Made by a program: the position numbers and the translations under genes. From the NCBI RefSeq assembly GCF_000685035.1, contig NZ_BAYB01000035.1, positions 1 through 64,000 on the forward strand: 64,000 nt of DNA, written 5' to 3'. Under the pieces are notes generated by a model. It searched no databases. It had not been told where the DNA came from and worked only from the letters and a program-made list of their open reading frames with translations. The DNA is from Paraburkholderia ferrariae NBRC 106233. GTDB taxonomy: Bacteria; Pseudomonadota; Gammaproteobacteria; Burkholderiales; Burkholderiaceae. Shown piece after piece: positions 18,793-31,507 of the stretch; positions within the stretch are counted from its first letter, which is position 1, and each line of letters begins with the position of its first letter.

Positions 18793-19892
18793 GCGCAGCA
18801 CCGCGCACGCTGATGGTGATGGCCGGCGGCACCGGGGGGCACGTGTTCCCGGGGCTCGCGGTCGCGCATCGCATGCAGGCGTGGGGCTGGCGCGTGGTGT
18901 GGCTCGGCAATCCCGCAGGCATGGAAGCGACGCTCGTGCCGAAGCACGGCATCCCGATGGAATACGTGCGCTTTGGCGGCGTGCGCGGCAAGGGCCTCAA
19001 GACGAAGCTGATGCTCCCGCTGAATCTGCTGCGCGCCTTCACGCAAAGCCGCGCGGCGCTCGCGCGCGTGCAGCCCGATGTGGTGCTCGGCATGGGCGGC
19101 TACATCACGTTCCCGGCGGGCGTGATGAGCGCGCTCTCGGGGCGCCCGCTCGTGCTGCACGAGCAGAACTCGATTGCGGGCCTCGCGAACAAGGTGCTCG
19201 CAAAGCTCGCGAAGCGCGTGCTCGTGGCGTTCCCGGGGGCGCTCCCGCATGGCGAGTGGACCGGCAATCCGGTGCGCGAAGAACTCGAGCACGTGGACGA
19301 TCCGCAGGCGCGCTACGCGGCGCGCACCGGTGCGCTGCGCTTGCTCGTCGTGGGCGGCAGCCTCGGTGCGGCGGCGCTCAACGAGGTCGTGCCGCGCGCG
19401 CTCGCGCTCATCGAACCGGGCGAGCGCCCGCGGGTCGTGCATCAGGCGGGCGCGAAGCACATCGACGCCTTGAAGGCCCACTATCTCGAAGCCGGACTCG
19501 AACCCGGCGACGCGGTGCAACTCGTGCCGTTCATCGACGACATGGCGAGCGCGTACCACGAAGCGGACCTCGTCATCTGCCGCTCGGGCGCGATGACGGT
19601 GGCCGAGATCGCGGCGGTGGGCGTGGCGGCATGCTTCGTGCCGTTCCCGTTCGCCGTGGACGACCATCAGACCACCAACGCTGCGTTTCTCGCCGACAAG
19701 GGCGCCGCGCAGGTGGTGCAACAACGCGACCTGACGGCGGAAGGACTCGCCGACTGGCTGCGGCAACAAACCAGAGAAACGCTGGCGGAAATGGCCGGGC
19801 GCGCCCGCGCGCTCGCGAAACCCGACGCCGCCGACGAAGTCGCGAGCATTTGCGCGGCCGTGGCGGGCGCTAGTGCGGGAGGAAAGCAATGA
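18789..19892 (+). CDS. murG: UDP-N-acetylglucosamine--N-acetylmuramyl-(pentapeptide) pyrophosphoryl-undecaprenol N-acetylglucosamine transferase
   Basis: A 367-residue GT28 enzyme that turns lipid I into lipid II at the inner face of the membrane. The first glycine-rich loop GGTGGHVFPGLAVAH near the start and the second loop GGSLGA near 185 are present, as are HEQNSIAGLANK and the donor-binding CRSGAMTVAEIAA. ATGA overlaps on both sides. Confidence 0.96.
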   Translation: MSAAPRTLMVMAGGTGGHVFPGLAVAHRMQAWGWRVVWLGNPAGMEATLVPKHGIPMEYVRFGGVRGKGLKTKLMLPLNLLRAFTQSRAALARVQPDVVLGMGGYITFPAGVMSALSGRPLVLHEQNSIAGLANKVLAKLAKRVLVAFPGALPHGEWTGNPVREELEHVDDPQARYAARTGALRLLVVGGSLGAAALNEVVPRALALIEPGERPRVVHQAGAKHIDALKAHYLEAGLEPGDAVQLVPFIDDMASAYHEADLVICRSGAMTVAEIAAVGVAACFVPFPFAVDDHQTTNAAFLADKGAAQVVQQRDLTAEGLADWLRQQTRETLAEMAGRARALAKPDAADEVASICAAVAGASAGGKQ

Positions 19893-21283
19893 AACACATC
19901 GTCAAACATATCCATTTCGTCGGCATCGGCGGCGCGGGCATGAGCGGCATCGCCGAAGTGCTCGTCAACCTGGGCTATCAGGTGAGCGGCTCGGACCTCG
20001 CGAAGAACGCGGTCACGGAGCGGCTTGCCGCGCTCGGCGCACGCGTCGCGATCGGGCACGACGCCCAGAACATCGAAGGCGCGAACGCCGTGGTCGTCTC
20101 CACGGCCGTGCGCAGCGACAACCCCGAAGTGCTCGCGGCGCGTCATCGCCGCATTCCCATCGTGCCGCGCGCCGTGATGCTCGCGGAACTGATGCGCCTG
20201 AAGCAGGGCATCGCGATTGCCGGCACGCACGGCAAAACCACCACCACCTCGCTCGTGGCGAGCGTGCTGGCGGCGGGCGGGCTCGACCCGACCTTCGTGA
20301 TCGGCGGGCGCCTCATCAGCGCAGGCGCGAACGCGCGCCTCGGCACGGGCGACTTCATCGTGGCGGAAGCTGACGAGTCGGACGCCTCGTTCCTCAATCT
20401 CTTCCCGGTGATCGAAGTCATCACGAACATCGACGCCGATCACATGGACACCTACGGGCACGACTTCGCGCGCCTGAAGCAGGCGTTCATCGAATTCACG
20501 CACCGTCTGCCGTTCTACGGCATCGCGGTGCTGTGCGTGGACGACCCGAACGTGAAGGAGATCCTGCCGTTCGTCTCGAAGCCGATCATCCGCTACGGCT
20601 TCGCGCCCGATGCGCAGGTGCGCGCGGTGAACGTGGTCGCGCGCGAAGGCAAGATGTATTTCACGGTGATGCGCGAGGACGCGCCGGCGCTCGATATCGT
20701 GCTGAACCTGCCGGGCACGCACAACGTGCAGAATGCGCTGGCCGCGATCGCGATTGCGACCGAACTGGAAGTGAAGGATGCCGACATCCAGCGCGCGCTC
20801 GCGGAATTCAACGGCGTGGGCCGCCGCTTTCAGCGCTACGGTGAAATTCCGGTCAACGGCGGCGGCGCCTACACGTTGATCGACGACTATGGCCACCACC
20901 CGGTGGAGATGGCCGCCACCGTGGCCGCGGCGCGCGGCGCGTTCCCGGACCGCCGCCTCGTGCTGGCGTTCCAGCCGCACCGCTATACGCGCACGCGCGA
21001 CTGCTTCGAAGATTTCGTGAAAGTGCTGTCCACGGTCGACGCGCTCGTGCTGACCGATGTCTACGCTGCCGGCGAAGCGCCGATCGTCGCCGCCGACGGC
21101 CGCGCGCTCGCGCGGGCGATCCGCGTGGCGGGCAAGGTCGAGCCGGTGTTCGTCGAAACGGCGGACGAGGTGCCGGACGCGCTGGCCGCCGTGGTCCGCG
21201 ACGGCGACGTGGTGATTACGATGGGCGCGGGTTCGATCGGCGGGGTGCCGGGCCGGATCGCAGCGCAGGAACAGAAGGTGTGA
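19889..21283 (+). CDS. murC: UDP-N-acetylmuramate--L-alanine ligase
   Basis: A 464-residue Mur ligase performing the first amino acid addition. HFVGIGGAGMSGIAEVL is the MurC N-terminal Rossmann signature, AGTHGKTTTTSLVA the P-loop, EADESDASFL and IDDYGHHPVEM further family marks. The stop overlaps the ddl start. Confidence 0.96.
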   Translation: MKHIVKHIHFVGIGGAGMSGIAEVLVNLGYQVSGSDLAKNAVTERLAALGARVAIGHDAQNIEGANAVVVSTAVRSDNPEVLAARHRRIPIVPRAVMLAELMRLKQGIAIAGTHGKTTTTSLVASVLAAGGLDPTFVIGGRLISAGANARLGTGDFIVAEADESDASFLNLFPVIEVITNIDADHMDTYGHDFARLKQAFIEFTHRLPFYGIAVLCVDDPNVKEILPFVSKPIIRYGFAPDAQVRAVNVVAREGKMYFTVMREDAPALDIVLNLPGTHNVQNALAAIAIATELEVKDADIQRALAEFNGVGRRFQRYGEIPVNGGGAYTLIDDYGHHPVEMAATVAAARGAFPDRRLVLAFQPHRYTRTRDCFEDFVKVLSTVDALVLTDVYAAGEAPIVAADGRALARAIRVAGKVEPVFVETADEVPDALAAVVRDGDVVITMGAGSIGGVPGRIAAQEQKV

Positions 21284-22230
21284 GCGACATGAGCAGTATC
21301 GACCCCAAACAATTCGGCAAGGTTGCGGTGTTGCTCGGCGGCGAGTCCGCCGAGCGCGAAGTCTCGCTCAACTCCGGCCGCCTCGTGTACGAGGCGCTGC
21401 GTGGCGCGGGTATCGACGCGCATCGGTTCGATCCGTCCGAGCGGCCGCTTTCGGCGCTCAAGGACGAGGGTTTCGTGCGCGCGTTCAACGCGCTGCACGG
21501 CGGCTATGGCGAGAACGGCCAGATCCAGGGCGCGCTCGACTTCTACGGCATCCGCTATACGGGCACCGGCGTGCTCGGCTCGGCGCTCGGGCTCGACAAG
21601 TTTCGCAGCAAGCTCGTGTGGCAGCAGCTCGGCATCCCGACGCCGCCGTTCGAAGCCGTGATGCGCGGCGACGACTACGCGGCGCGGGCGCCCGCGATCG
21701 TCGCTAAGCTCGGCCTGCCGCTCTTCGTGAAGCCGGCGAGCGAAGGTTCGAGCGTGGCGGTGATCAAGGTGAAGGCCGCGGACCGGCTCGTCGCCGCCAT
21801 CGAGGAAGCCGCGAAGCACGACAGGATCGTGCTGGTGGAAAAGAGCATCGAGGGCGGCGGCGAGTACACCGCGTGCATCGCGGGCGACCTCGATCTGCCG
21901 CTCATCAAGATCGTGCCGGCGGGCGAGTTCTACGACTACGACGCGAAGTACATCCTCGACACGACGCAATACCTGATTCCGTGCGGCGTCGCGCCCGAGG
22001 AAGAAGTGCGCCTGAAGCAGCTCGCGCGCCGCGCGTTCGACGTGCTCGGCTGCACCGACTGGGGCCGTGCCGACTTCATGATCGACGGCGCGGGCAACCC
22101 GTACTTCCTCGAAGTGAACACGGCGCCGGGCATGACCGATCACTCGCTGCCGCCGAAGGCGGCGCGCGCGGTCGGCATTGCGTACCAGGACCTGGTCGTG
22201 AAGGTTCTTTCGCTCACGCTGAAGGATTAG
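21280..22230 (+). CDS. ddl: D-alanine--D-alanine ligase
   Basis: A 316-residue ATP-grasp enzyme that supplies D-Ala-D-Ala for MurF. VAVLLGGESAEREVSLNSG is the N-terminal signature, HGGYGENGQIQG follows, and the metal-binding end is FLEVNTAPGMTDHSL. The GTG at 21280, giving a GTGA overlap with murC, is chosen; the ATG at 21289 is an alternative that removes three residues. Confidence 0.95.
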   Translation: MSDMSSIDPKQFGKVAVLLGGESAEREVSLNSGRLVYEALRGAGIDAHRFDPSERPLSALKDEGFVRAFNALHGGYGENGQIQGALDFYGIRYTGTGVLGSALGLDKFRSKLVWQQLGIPTPPFEAVMRGDDYAARAPAIVAKLGLPLFVKPASEGSSVAVIKVKAADRLVAAIEEAAKHDRIVLVEKSIEGGGEYTACIAGDLDLPLIKIVPAGEFYDYDAKYILDTTQYLIPCGVAPEEEVRLKQLARRAFDVLGCTDWGRADFMIDGAGNPYFLEVNTAPGMTDHSLPPKAARAVGIAYQDLVVKVLSLTLKD

Positions 22231-22299
22231 GCCCTCCCATCAACCCAGATCGACGAATTGCTCCGAGCCCTCTGAGACAACAATCGCAACAGCCTCGAC

Positions 22300-23052
22300 A
22301 TGTGGAATAACGTACGCCAGCTCAACCTCGCCGCCAACGCCCTGCACGCGCTGCTCGTGCTCGCGCTGCTGGCGGCCGGCGGCATCTGGCTGGTGCAGCG
22401 CCCGAACTTCGCGCTGCGCGAAATCCGCATCGAGGGCGACACGGACCACATCAACGCGCCCACGGTGCGCGCGAGCGTGGTCGGCCACCTGAAGGGCAAC
22501 TTCTTCACGGTCGATCTGGACGCCGCGCGCCAGATGTTCGAGCAGATGCCCTGGGTGCGCCACGCGAGCGTGCGCCGCGTCTGGCCGAACGCGCTTGCCG
22601 TGTCGCTCGAAGAGTACAAGCCGCTCGGCACGTGGGGCAGCGATCAGCTCGTGAGCACGGACGGCGAGCTCTTCACGGCCAACCAGGGCGAGCTGGACGA
22701 GGATCTGCCTGCGTTTGACGGGCCGGACGGCAGTGCGAAGGACGTGGTGGCGCGTTACCACGACTTCCAGAAGTGGTTTGCGCCGCTCGGCCTCACGCCC
22801 GACGAAGTGACGCTTTCGCCGCGCTACGCGTGGACGGTGAAGCTTTCGAACGGCATGGAGGTGGAGCTGGGCCGCGAGCGCAACGCGGACACACTCGGGG
22901 AGCGCACGCACCGGCTCATCGTCGCATGGTCGGCGGTCACGCAACGTTGGGGGAAAGATATCGAATATGCGGACTTGCGCTATCCGAACGGTTTTGCGAT
23001 TCGGGCGGCCGGCATGCGCTTCATCAGCGACACGGCCCCGGGCAAAAAGTAA
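22300..23052 (+). CDS. ftsQ: Cell division protein FtsQ
   Basis: A 250-residue bitopic inner membrane protein that joins FtsA/FtsZ-side and FtsL/FtsB-side divisome parts. A membrane helix (ALLVLALLAAGGIWLV, about 15-32) is followed by the POTRA domain beginning FALREIRIEGDTDHINAPTV and the beta domain with WPNALAVSLEEYKPLGTWG. The 69-base gap after ddl holds no gene. Confidence 0.94.
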   Translation: MWNNVRQLNLAANALHALLVLALLAAGGIWLVQRPNFALREIRIEGDTDHINAPTVRASVVGHLKGNFFTVDLDAARQMFEQMPWVRHASVRRVWPNALAVSLEEYKPLGTWGSDQLVSTDGELFTANQGELDEDLPAFDGPDGSAKDVVARYHDFQKWFAPLGLTPDEVTLSPRYAWTVKLSNGMEVELGRERNADTLGERTHRLIVAWSAVTQRWGKDIEYADLRYPNGFAIRAAGMRFISDTAPGKK

Positions 23053-23079
23053 CAGCACATCACACGCAACGAGCACGCT

Positions 23080-24312
23080 ATGAGTAAAGACTACAAGGAT
23101 CTGCTGGTCGCCCTCGACATCGGGACGTCGAAGGTGGTGGCCGTCGTCGCCGAAATGAAGGGCGATGGCCACTACGAGGTGATTGGTCTCGGCCAGAGCG
23201 AATCGAAAGGGCTCAAGAAGGGCGTGGTGGTGAACATCGAGGCCACCGTGCAGTCTATCCAGCGCGCGCTGGAAGAAGCCGAACTCATGGCCGATTGCAA
23301 GATCACTAACGTGTTCACCGGCATCGCGGGCAGCCACATCCGCAGCTTCAATTCGAGCGGGATGGTCGCGATCAAGGAGAAGGAAGTCACGCAGACCGAT
23401 GTCGCGCGCGTGATCGAAACGGCCAAGGCGATCAACATCCCGACCGACCAGCAGGTGCTGCACATCCTCACGCAGGAATTCATCATCGACGGTCAGGAAG
23501 ATGTGCGCGAGCCGATCGGCATGAGCGGCATTCGCCTCGAAGTGAAGGTGCACATCGTGACGGGCGCGGTGAGCGCGGCGCAGAACATCGTGAAGTGCGT
23601 GCGCCGCTGCGGCCTGGAAGTGAACGACCTGATCCTGCAGCCGCTCGCTTCGTCGCTCGCCGTGCTGACCGACGACGAGAAGGAACTGGGCGTGGTGCTG
23701 GTGGACGTGGGCGGCGGCACGACCGACATCGCGATCTTCAGCGAAGGCGCGATTCGCCATACCGCGGTGATTCCGATTGCCGGCGACCAGGTCACGAGCG
23801 ACATCGCGATGGCGCTGCGCACGCCCACGCCGGACGCGGAAGACATCAAGGTGAGCTACGGCATCGCGAAGCAGGCGCTGGCCGATCCGGACGAGATGAT
23901 CGAAGTGCCGGGGCTCGGCGAGCGCGGTCCGCGCACGCTGTCGCGCCAGGCGCTGGCGGCCGTGATCGAGCCGCGCGTGGAAGAACTCTTCTCGCTCGTG
24001 CAGCAGGTGGTGCGCGAGTCGGGTTACGAAGAACTGCTGAGCTCGGGCGTCGTGCTGACGGGCGGCGCCGCGATGATGCCGGGCATGGTCGAGCTGGGCG
24101 AGGACATTTTCCTCAAGCCGGTGCGCATCGGCGTGCCGGAGTACGCGGGGGGGCTCGCCGACGTGGTGCGCAACCCGCGCTACTCGACGGCGATGGGCCT
24201 GCTCGTGGAAGGCCGCTCGCAGCGCATGCGCGGGCGCAAGGTGGCCGTGCAGTCGGGGTCGATGGGGCAGGTCTTCACGCGCATGAAGGACTGGTTCCTT
24301 GGCAACTTCTGA
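23080..24312 (+). CDS. ftsA: Cell division protein FtsA
   Basis: A 410-residue actin-fold ATPase that tethers FtsZ to the membrane. ALDIGTSKVVAVVAE is the phosphate 1 motif, VLVDVGGGTTDIAIF phosphate 2, and VVLTGGAAMMPGMVEL the adenosine motif; domain 1C lies at about 85-165. The C-terminal MKDWFLGNF is the amphipathic membrane-targeting helix. A gap of 27 bases from ftsQ suggests co-transcription. Confidence 0.96.
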   Translation: MSKDYKDLLVALDIGTSKVVAVVAEMKGDGHYEVIGLGQSESKGLKKGVVVNIEATVQSIQRALEEAELMADCKITNVFTGIAGSHIRSFNSSGMVAIKEKEVTQTDVARVIETAKAINIPTDQQVLHILTQEFIIDGQEDVREPIGMSGIRLEVKVHIVTGAVSAAQNIVKCVRRCGLEVNDLILQPLASSLAVLTDDEKELGVVLVDVGGGTTDIAIFSEGAIRHTAVIPIAGDQVTSDIAMALRTPTPDAEDIKVSYGIAKQALADPDEMIEVPGLGERGPRTLSRQALAAVIEPRVEELFSLVQQVVRESGYEELLSSGVVLTGGAAMMPGMVELGEDIFLKPVRIGVPEYAGGLADVVRNPRYSTAMGLLVEGRSQRMRGRKVAVQSGSMGQVFTRMKDWFLGNF

Positions 24313-24462
24313 CGAGGGATGCGAGACGGATTGCAAGACGGATTGCGGTACGGGTTTGCGTAGGTAAGCGCCGGTGACGGCGGCTGGCGCGCGGTGGAGG
24401 GTTGCCCGATCTTCCACCGGATAACAGCCGAGGAGCGGTATCTTTTTCTTGACGGAGGCAAC

Positions 24463-25662
24463 ATGGAATTCCAGATGCTGGAAACGGAAACCAACGGCAC
24501 CATCATCAAGGTGGTGGGCGTCGGTGGCGCTGGCGGCAATGCTGTTCAGCACATGATCAACCGCGGCGTGCAGGGCGTCGATTTCATCGTCATGAACACG
24601 GACGCGCAGGCACTGTCGCGTTCGCGCGCATCGGCCGTGATCCAGCTCGGCAACACGGGTCTGGGCGCCGGCGCGAAGCCGGAGATGGGCCGCGCGGCGG
24701 CTGAAGAAGCACGCGAGCGCATTGCCGATGCACTGCTCGGCGCGCACATGGTGTTCATCACCGCGGGCATGGGCGGCGGCACCGGCACGGGGGCGGCCCC
24801 GGTCGTGGCGCAGATCGCCAAGGAGATGGGCATTCTGACCGTCGGCGTCGTGAGCAAGCCGTTCGAATTCGAAGGCGGCAAGCGCATGCGCGTGGCAGAA
24901 GCCGGTGCGCAGCAACTGGAGGATCACGTCGACTCGCTGATTGTCGTCCTGAACGACAAGCTGTTCGACGTGATGGGCGATGACGCCGAGATGGACAAGT
25001 GCTTCCAGTGCGCGGACGACGTTCTGAACAACGCAGTCGCAGGCATTGCCGAAATCATCAACGTCGACGGTCTCGTGAACGTCGACTTCGAAGACGTGAA
25101 GACGGTGATGGGCGAGCAGGGCAAGGCGATGATGGGCACGGCCACGGTGGCCGGCGTCGATCGCGCGCGCCTCGCGGCGGAACAGGCCGTGGCGAGCCCG
25201 CTGCTCGAAGGCGTCGACCTGTCGGGCGCGCGTGGCGTGCTGGTCAACATCACGTCGAGCCGTTCGCTGCGTCTGTCCGAAACGCGTGAAGTCATGAACA
25301 CCATCAAGAGCTACGCCGCGGAAGACGCGACGGTGATCTTCGGTGCCGTGTACGACGACGCGATGGGCGACGCGCTGCGCGTGACCGTGGTCGCGACGGG
25401 TCTCGGCCGTGCGGCGAAGAAGCAGCAGTCGGCCGCGCCGATGACGCTCCTGCGCACCGGCACCGACAATCATCCGATCCCGACGATGCAGACGTACGCA
25501 CCGCAGGCGTCGGCTGGCGCGACGGCCGACTACGGCGCGCTGGATACGCCGGCTGTGTGGCGCACCTCGCGCGACACCGCGGCTTCGCACGTGCAGGCGC
25601 TGCAGGAAAAGGGCGTCGATACGTACGACATCCCGGCGTTCCTGCGCAAGCAGGCGGACTGA
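24463..25662 (+). CDS. ftsZ: Cell division protein FtsZ
   Basis: A 399-residue tubulin-like GTPase that forms the Z ring. The signature loop GGGTGTGAAPV is present near residue 105, with VGGAGGNAVQHM at the N-terminus and the T7 loop NVDFEDVKTVM. The C-terminal peptide DTYDIPAFLRKQAD binds FtsA and other partners. GACGGAGG precedes the ATG at 24463. The 150-base gap after ftsA may hold an additional ftsZ promoter, which I could not pinpoint. The linker (about 320-380) is short. Confidence 0.97.
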   Translation: MEFQMLETETNGTIIKVVGVGGAGGNAVQHMINRGVQGVDFIVMNTDAQALSRSRASAVIQLGNTGLGAGAKPEMGRAAAEEARERIADALLGAHMVFITAGMGGGTGTGAAPVVAQIAKEMGILTVGVVSKPFEFEGGKRMRVAEAGAQQLEDHVDSLIVVLNDKLFDVMGDDAEMDKCFQCADDVLNNAVAGIAEIINVDGLVNVDFEDVKTVMGEQGKAMMGTATVAGVDRARLAAEQAVASPLLEGVDLSGARGVLVNITSSRSLRLSETREVMNTIKSYAAEDATVIFGAVYDDAMGDALRVTVVATGLGRAAKKQQSAAPMTLLRTGTDNHPIPTMQTYAPQASAGATADYGALDTPAVWRTSRDTAASHVQALQEKGVDTYDIPAFLRKQAD

Positions 25663-25709
25663 GTGCACGCGGTCTGGCTGCGGTGCGGGATCGGGGCAGG
25701 GCTTCAATA

Positions 25710-25734
25710 GCGCTTCAATAGCGTCTTGAAGCGC
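25710..25734 (+). terminator. Hairpin after ftsZ, possible end of the dcw transcript
   Basis: A perfect 9-bp stem GCGCTTCAA / TTGAAGCGC with a 7-base loop lies 48 bases past the ftsZ stop. No T run follows, so its role as terminator is uncertain. Confidence 0.45.
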
Positions 25735-25945
25735 CCGTTCCGGCCGGCACCCGGGCAGACGATGCACGCGTCGCAATGAAGGCCAGCAGGGCCGCATCCG
25801 TGAGGATCTGCGGCAAGGACGAGCGTCCGCCACGCTTTGGGTGGCGGCAGGGCGGCGTGCCGCCTGACGATCCTGAAAGACTGATGGCAGATAATTGCGG
25901 AGTACCGCGTGTAACATGCTGGCGCATCGATGCGAAGGACGAGCC

Positions 25946-26455
25946 ATGATCAAACAGGGTGAAGCGCTGCCCGACGCGACCCTCCACGAATACGTCGAGG
26001 ACGCGCGCGAAGGCTGCACGCTGGGGCCGAACAGCTTCAGCGTGCGCGAGCAGACGGCAGGCAGGCGCGTGGTGATCTTCGGATTGCCGGGCGCCTTTAC
26101 GCCGACCTGCTCGGCGAAGCACGTGCCGGGCTATGTCGAGAAGGCGGACGCGCTTGCCGCGGCCGGCGTCGACGAAGTCTGGTGCGTGTCCGTCAACGAC
26201 GCGTTCGTGATGGGCGCGTGGGGGCGCGATCTGCGCACCGCGGGCAAGGTGCGCATGATGGGCGACGGCAGCGCGGCTTTCACCCGGGCGCTCGGTCTGG
26301 AGCAGGATTTGTCGGCGCGTGGCATGGGAATCCGTTCCCAGCGCTATGCGATGGTGGTCGAAGACGGCGTGGTCAAGACGCTGTTCGTCGAAGCACCCGG
26401 CAAATTCGAAGTCAGCGATGCGGCGAGCATGCTCGCCACGTTGAGCCCCGCGTGA
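25946..26455 (+). CDS. Peroxiredoxin (Prx5/redoxin family)
   Basis: A 169-residue thiol peroxidase reducing hydroperoxides in the cytoplasm. The peroxidatic cysteine sits in GAFTPTCSAKHVPGY near residue 49, the conserved Prx5 active site; VNDAFVMGAWG and the late arginine region (RSQRYAMVVEDGVVKTL) complete the fold. The C-terminus lacks a fused glutaredoxin. The start MIKQGEALPDATL has GAAGGAC upstream. Found in this place between ftsZ and lpxC in many Burkholderia relatives. Confidence 0.92.
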   Translation: MIKQGEALPDATLHEYVEDAREGCTLGPNSFSVREQTAGRRVVIFGLPGAFTPTCSAKHVPGYVEKADALAAAGVDEVWCVSVNDAFVMGAWGRDLRTAGKVRMMGDGSAAFTRALGLEQDLSARGMGIRSQRYAMVVEDGVVKTLFVEAPGKFEVSDAASMLATLSPA

Positions 26456-26651
26456 GCGTTCACGCCCGTGTCACGTTGCCGCAGCGCAACGGGCCGGCAG
26501 CGCAAATGTGACGGGCCATTACGTAGCATCAGGCGGGCTGGTGACCGGAAACGCCTCCGTTCCGGCCATCGGCTCGTCGTTTATCCTGATAGCGTAACAA
26601 CGGGAAACAGATTGTCACGCTGCGGAAAACGACGACCGCGTCCATCTGGAG

Positions 26652-26657
26652 TATAAT
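26652..26657 (+). promoter_or_regulatory. -10 element upstream of lpxC
   Basis: A consensus TATAAT stands 53 bases before the lpxC start. I see no good -35 at 16-18 bases, so the promoter is only partly supported. Confidence 0.5.
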
Positions 26658-26709
26658 TCGCGCTATGAATTAAAAAGTCCCGATTGGGATTTTCAATGAG
26701 TAGATCACT

Positions 26710-27627
26710 ATGTTGAAGCAGCGAACCATCAAATCGATCGTGAAGACGGTCGGCATCGGCCTGCACTCGGGCCGCAAGGTCGATCTGACGCTCCGCCCGG
26801 CGGCGCCGGATACGGGCATCGTGTTTTCGCGCGTCGATTTGCCGAACGCGGTGGACATCCCCGCGTCGGCGCTGGCGGTCGGCGACACGCGCCTCGCCTC
26901 GGTGCTGCAGAAGGACGGCGCGCGCGTCTCGACGGTCGAGCACCTGATGTCCGCGTGCGCGGGCCTCGGCATCGACAACCTCTACGTGGACGTGACCGCC
27001 GAAGAAATTCCCATCATGGACGGCAGCGCGGCCTCGTTCGTGTTCCTGATCCAGTCGGCGGGCATCGAAGAGCAGAACGCGCCCAAGAAGTTCATCAAGG
27101 TCAAGAAGCCCGTCGAGATTCGCGAAGGCGACAAGTTTGCCCGTCTCGACCCGTATTTCGGCTTCAAGCTCAAGTTCACCATCGATTTCCGCCACCCGGC
27201 CGTGGACAAGACGGGCCAGGTGCTCGAAGTCGATTTCGCGAACACCTCGTACGTGCGCGAAATCGCGCGCGCGCGCACCTTCGGCTTCGCACACGAGTTC
27301 GAGATGATGCGCGACCTGGGCCTCGCGCGCGGCGGCAGCCTCGACAATGCCATCGTGCTGGACGAGTACCGCATCCTCAACAACGACGGCCTGCGCTACG
27401 ACGACGAGTTCGTGAAACACAAGATGCTCGACGCGATCGGCGACCTCTACGTGGTGGGGCATCCGCTCCTCGCTTCGTACACGGCGTACAAGTCCGGGCA
27501 CGGCCTGAACAACGCGCTCCTGCGCGAGTTGCTCAAGCACGAGGACGCGTGGGAGATCGTGACGTTCGACGACACGCAGAAGGCGCCGCGCGGTTTCGGC
27601 TACGAGGCGCAAACGGCGTTTGCGTGA
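26710..27627 (+). CDS. lpxC: UDP-3-O-acyl-N-acetylglucosamine deacetylase
   Basis: A 305-residue zinc amidase that commits sugar nucleotide to lipid A. The zinc ligands are seen in STVEHLMSACAGLG and KHKMLDAIGDLY; MDGSAASFVFLI and the GRAFG-like catalytic histidine region at the end (KSGHGLNNALLREL) are also present. An intrinsic terminator follows. Length is normal for the family. Confidence 0.96.
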   Translation: MLKQRTIKSIVKTVGIGLHSGRKVDLTLRPAAPDTGIVFSRVDLPNAVDIPASALAVGDTRLASVLQKDGARVSTVEHLMSACAGLGIDNLYVDVTAEEIPIMDGSAASFVFLIQSAGIEEQNAPKKFIKVKKPVEIREGDKFARLDPYFGFKLKFTIDFRHPAVDKTGQVLEVDFANTSYVREIARARTFGFAHEFEMMRDLGLARGGSLDNAIVLDEYRILNNDGLRYDDEFVKHKMLDAIGDLYVVGHPLLASYTAYKSGHGLNNALLRELLKHEDAWEIVTFDDTQKAPRGFGYEAQTAFA

Positions 27628-27655
27628 TTGAGTCTGACGACTGGCGCAATGCGCG

Positions 27656-27690
27656 ACAAAAAGGGTGGCTCGATGCCGCCCTTTTTTATT
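27656..27690. terminator. Bidirectional terminator between lpxC and the DUF721 gene
   Basis: AAAGGGTGGC and GCCGCCCTTT pair around a 5-base loop. T runs follow on the plus strand and, read the other way, the A tract gives T residues on the minus strand, matching the two convergent genes. Confidence 0.8.
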
Positions 27691-27705
27691 TTGCACCGCG
27701 ATTGC

Positions 27706-28179
27706 CTAGCGCTTCTTCACATGGCGCGCGGCCATTTTGGCCAGCGCCTCCTGGAGCGGCGAGGGCGGCAGTTCTTCGCTGAGCGCCATCAGCGCTGCGG
27801 CGCCCATCGGCGACATGCGCGCCTGCTTGGGCGGCTTGGGGTCCTGGACCGACTGGGGCCGCACGCGGATGCGCACCGAATCGACCGGCCAGCCGCGCGC
27901 GCGCAGGTCGGCCACGAGACGCGGCTCCAGGTGCCGCAGCCTTGCCGCGAGCGCGTTGTGCGCGGCGAAGAGGGCAAGCTGCCCGTCCTTGATGAAGCCG
28001 GGTTCGACGCTCGTCGCCAGATAATCGGGCAGGAGCGCCTGCAGATCGCGCCGCATCGAAGCCATTTGCTCGACGCCGGCGCGCAGCGGCGCAAACGCGT
28101 CGGTGCGGCTCAGCAGTTCGGCCACGGGCTGCGCGTAGCGCGGCCTGGACGGCCTTGAAAACGGCGAGAAACGGCTCAT
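27706..28179 (-). CDS. DUF721 (DciA-like) protein
   Basis: A 157-residue cytoplasmic protein with the DUF721 core at about residues 15-95 (AELLSRTDAFAPLRAGVEQM, then LPDYLATSVEPGFIKDGQLALFA). DUF721 includes DciA, the loader of the replicative helicase in bacteria lacking DnaC; whether this short member has that role is not shown. It is convergent with lpxC and divergent from secA, the usual place in Burkholderia. The start MSRFSPFSRPSR is chosen over a longer reading with unlikely composition. Confidence 0.85.
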   Translation of the reverse strand: MSRFSPFSRPSRPRYAQPVAELLSRTDAFAPLRAGVEQMASMRRDLQALLPDYLATSVEPGFIKDGQLALFAAHNALAARLRHLEPRLVADLRARGWPVDSVRIRVRPQSVQDPKPPKQARMSPMGAAALMALSEELPPSPLQEALAKMAARHVKKR

Positions 28180-28525
28180 GTCGGATAGGTTTGGAGTGCG
28201 CGCGCGTGGCTCGCGACCGGGTGCCGTCATTGTAGCCTGCGCGGTGTGTGCCCACGCGCCTTCCGGCTCATCGGCCAGAGCCCGCCCACGGGCGGCTCCG
28301 GGCCGCCGGGAGGCTTCCGGCGCGGGCATTTTGCGCGTGCGGCCCGTCTCGCGCCTGACACAGGCGGGTGTGAGGGCGCGTGCTAAAATGCCCGATTCGA
28401 ATCCACCAATTTGGGCTTAAGCCGCCGAGGTCCTTCCGATCCGGGTGCATCGCGTACGTCGGATGCTGTTTGCGTCTGATGGGCGAAGGAATCCCGGCTG
28501 AAGCCGCGACGCAGACACCGATCCG

Positions 28526-31336
<2,811 letters not shown>

Positions 31337-31507
31337 TGCGAAGCGGTGCGCGCGCGCATTTGCAGTGGCGCGCCGCCGCGCAGCACATGCGGCTCTGCCG
31401 TTGATTCCGGTGGCCTGGACGTCGTTCCAGGCCTTGCCTTTTGATTCCCAATGCCGGCCAGGCTCGATGCGCCTCGGCCGGCATTGCCTTTTCGACAGGT
31501 CGCCACC

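Noticed and set aside
22240..26019. 1259-codon open frame on the minus strand across ftsQ, ftsA and ftsZ
   Set aside because: Antisense to three certain genes; composition is that of a shadow frame.
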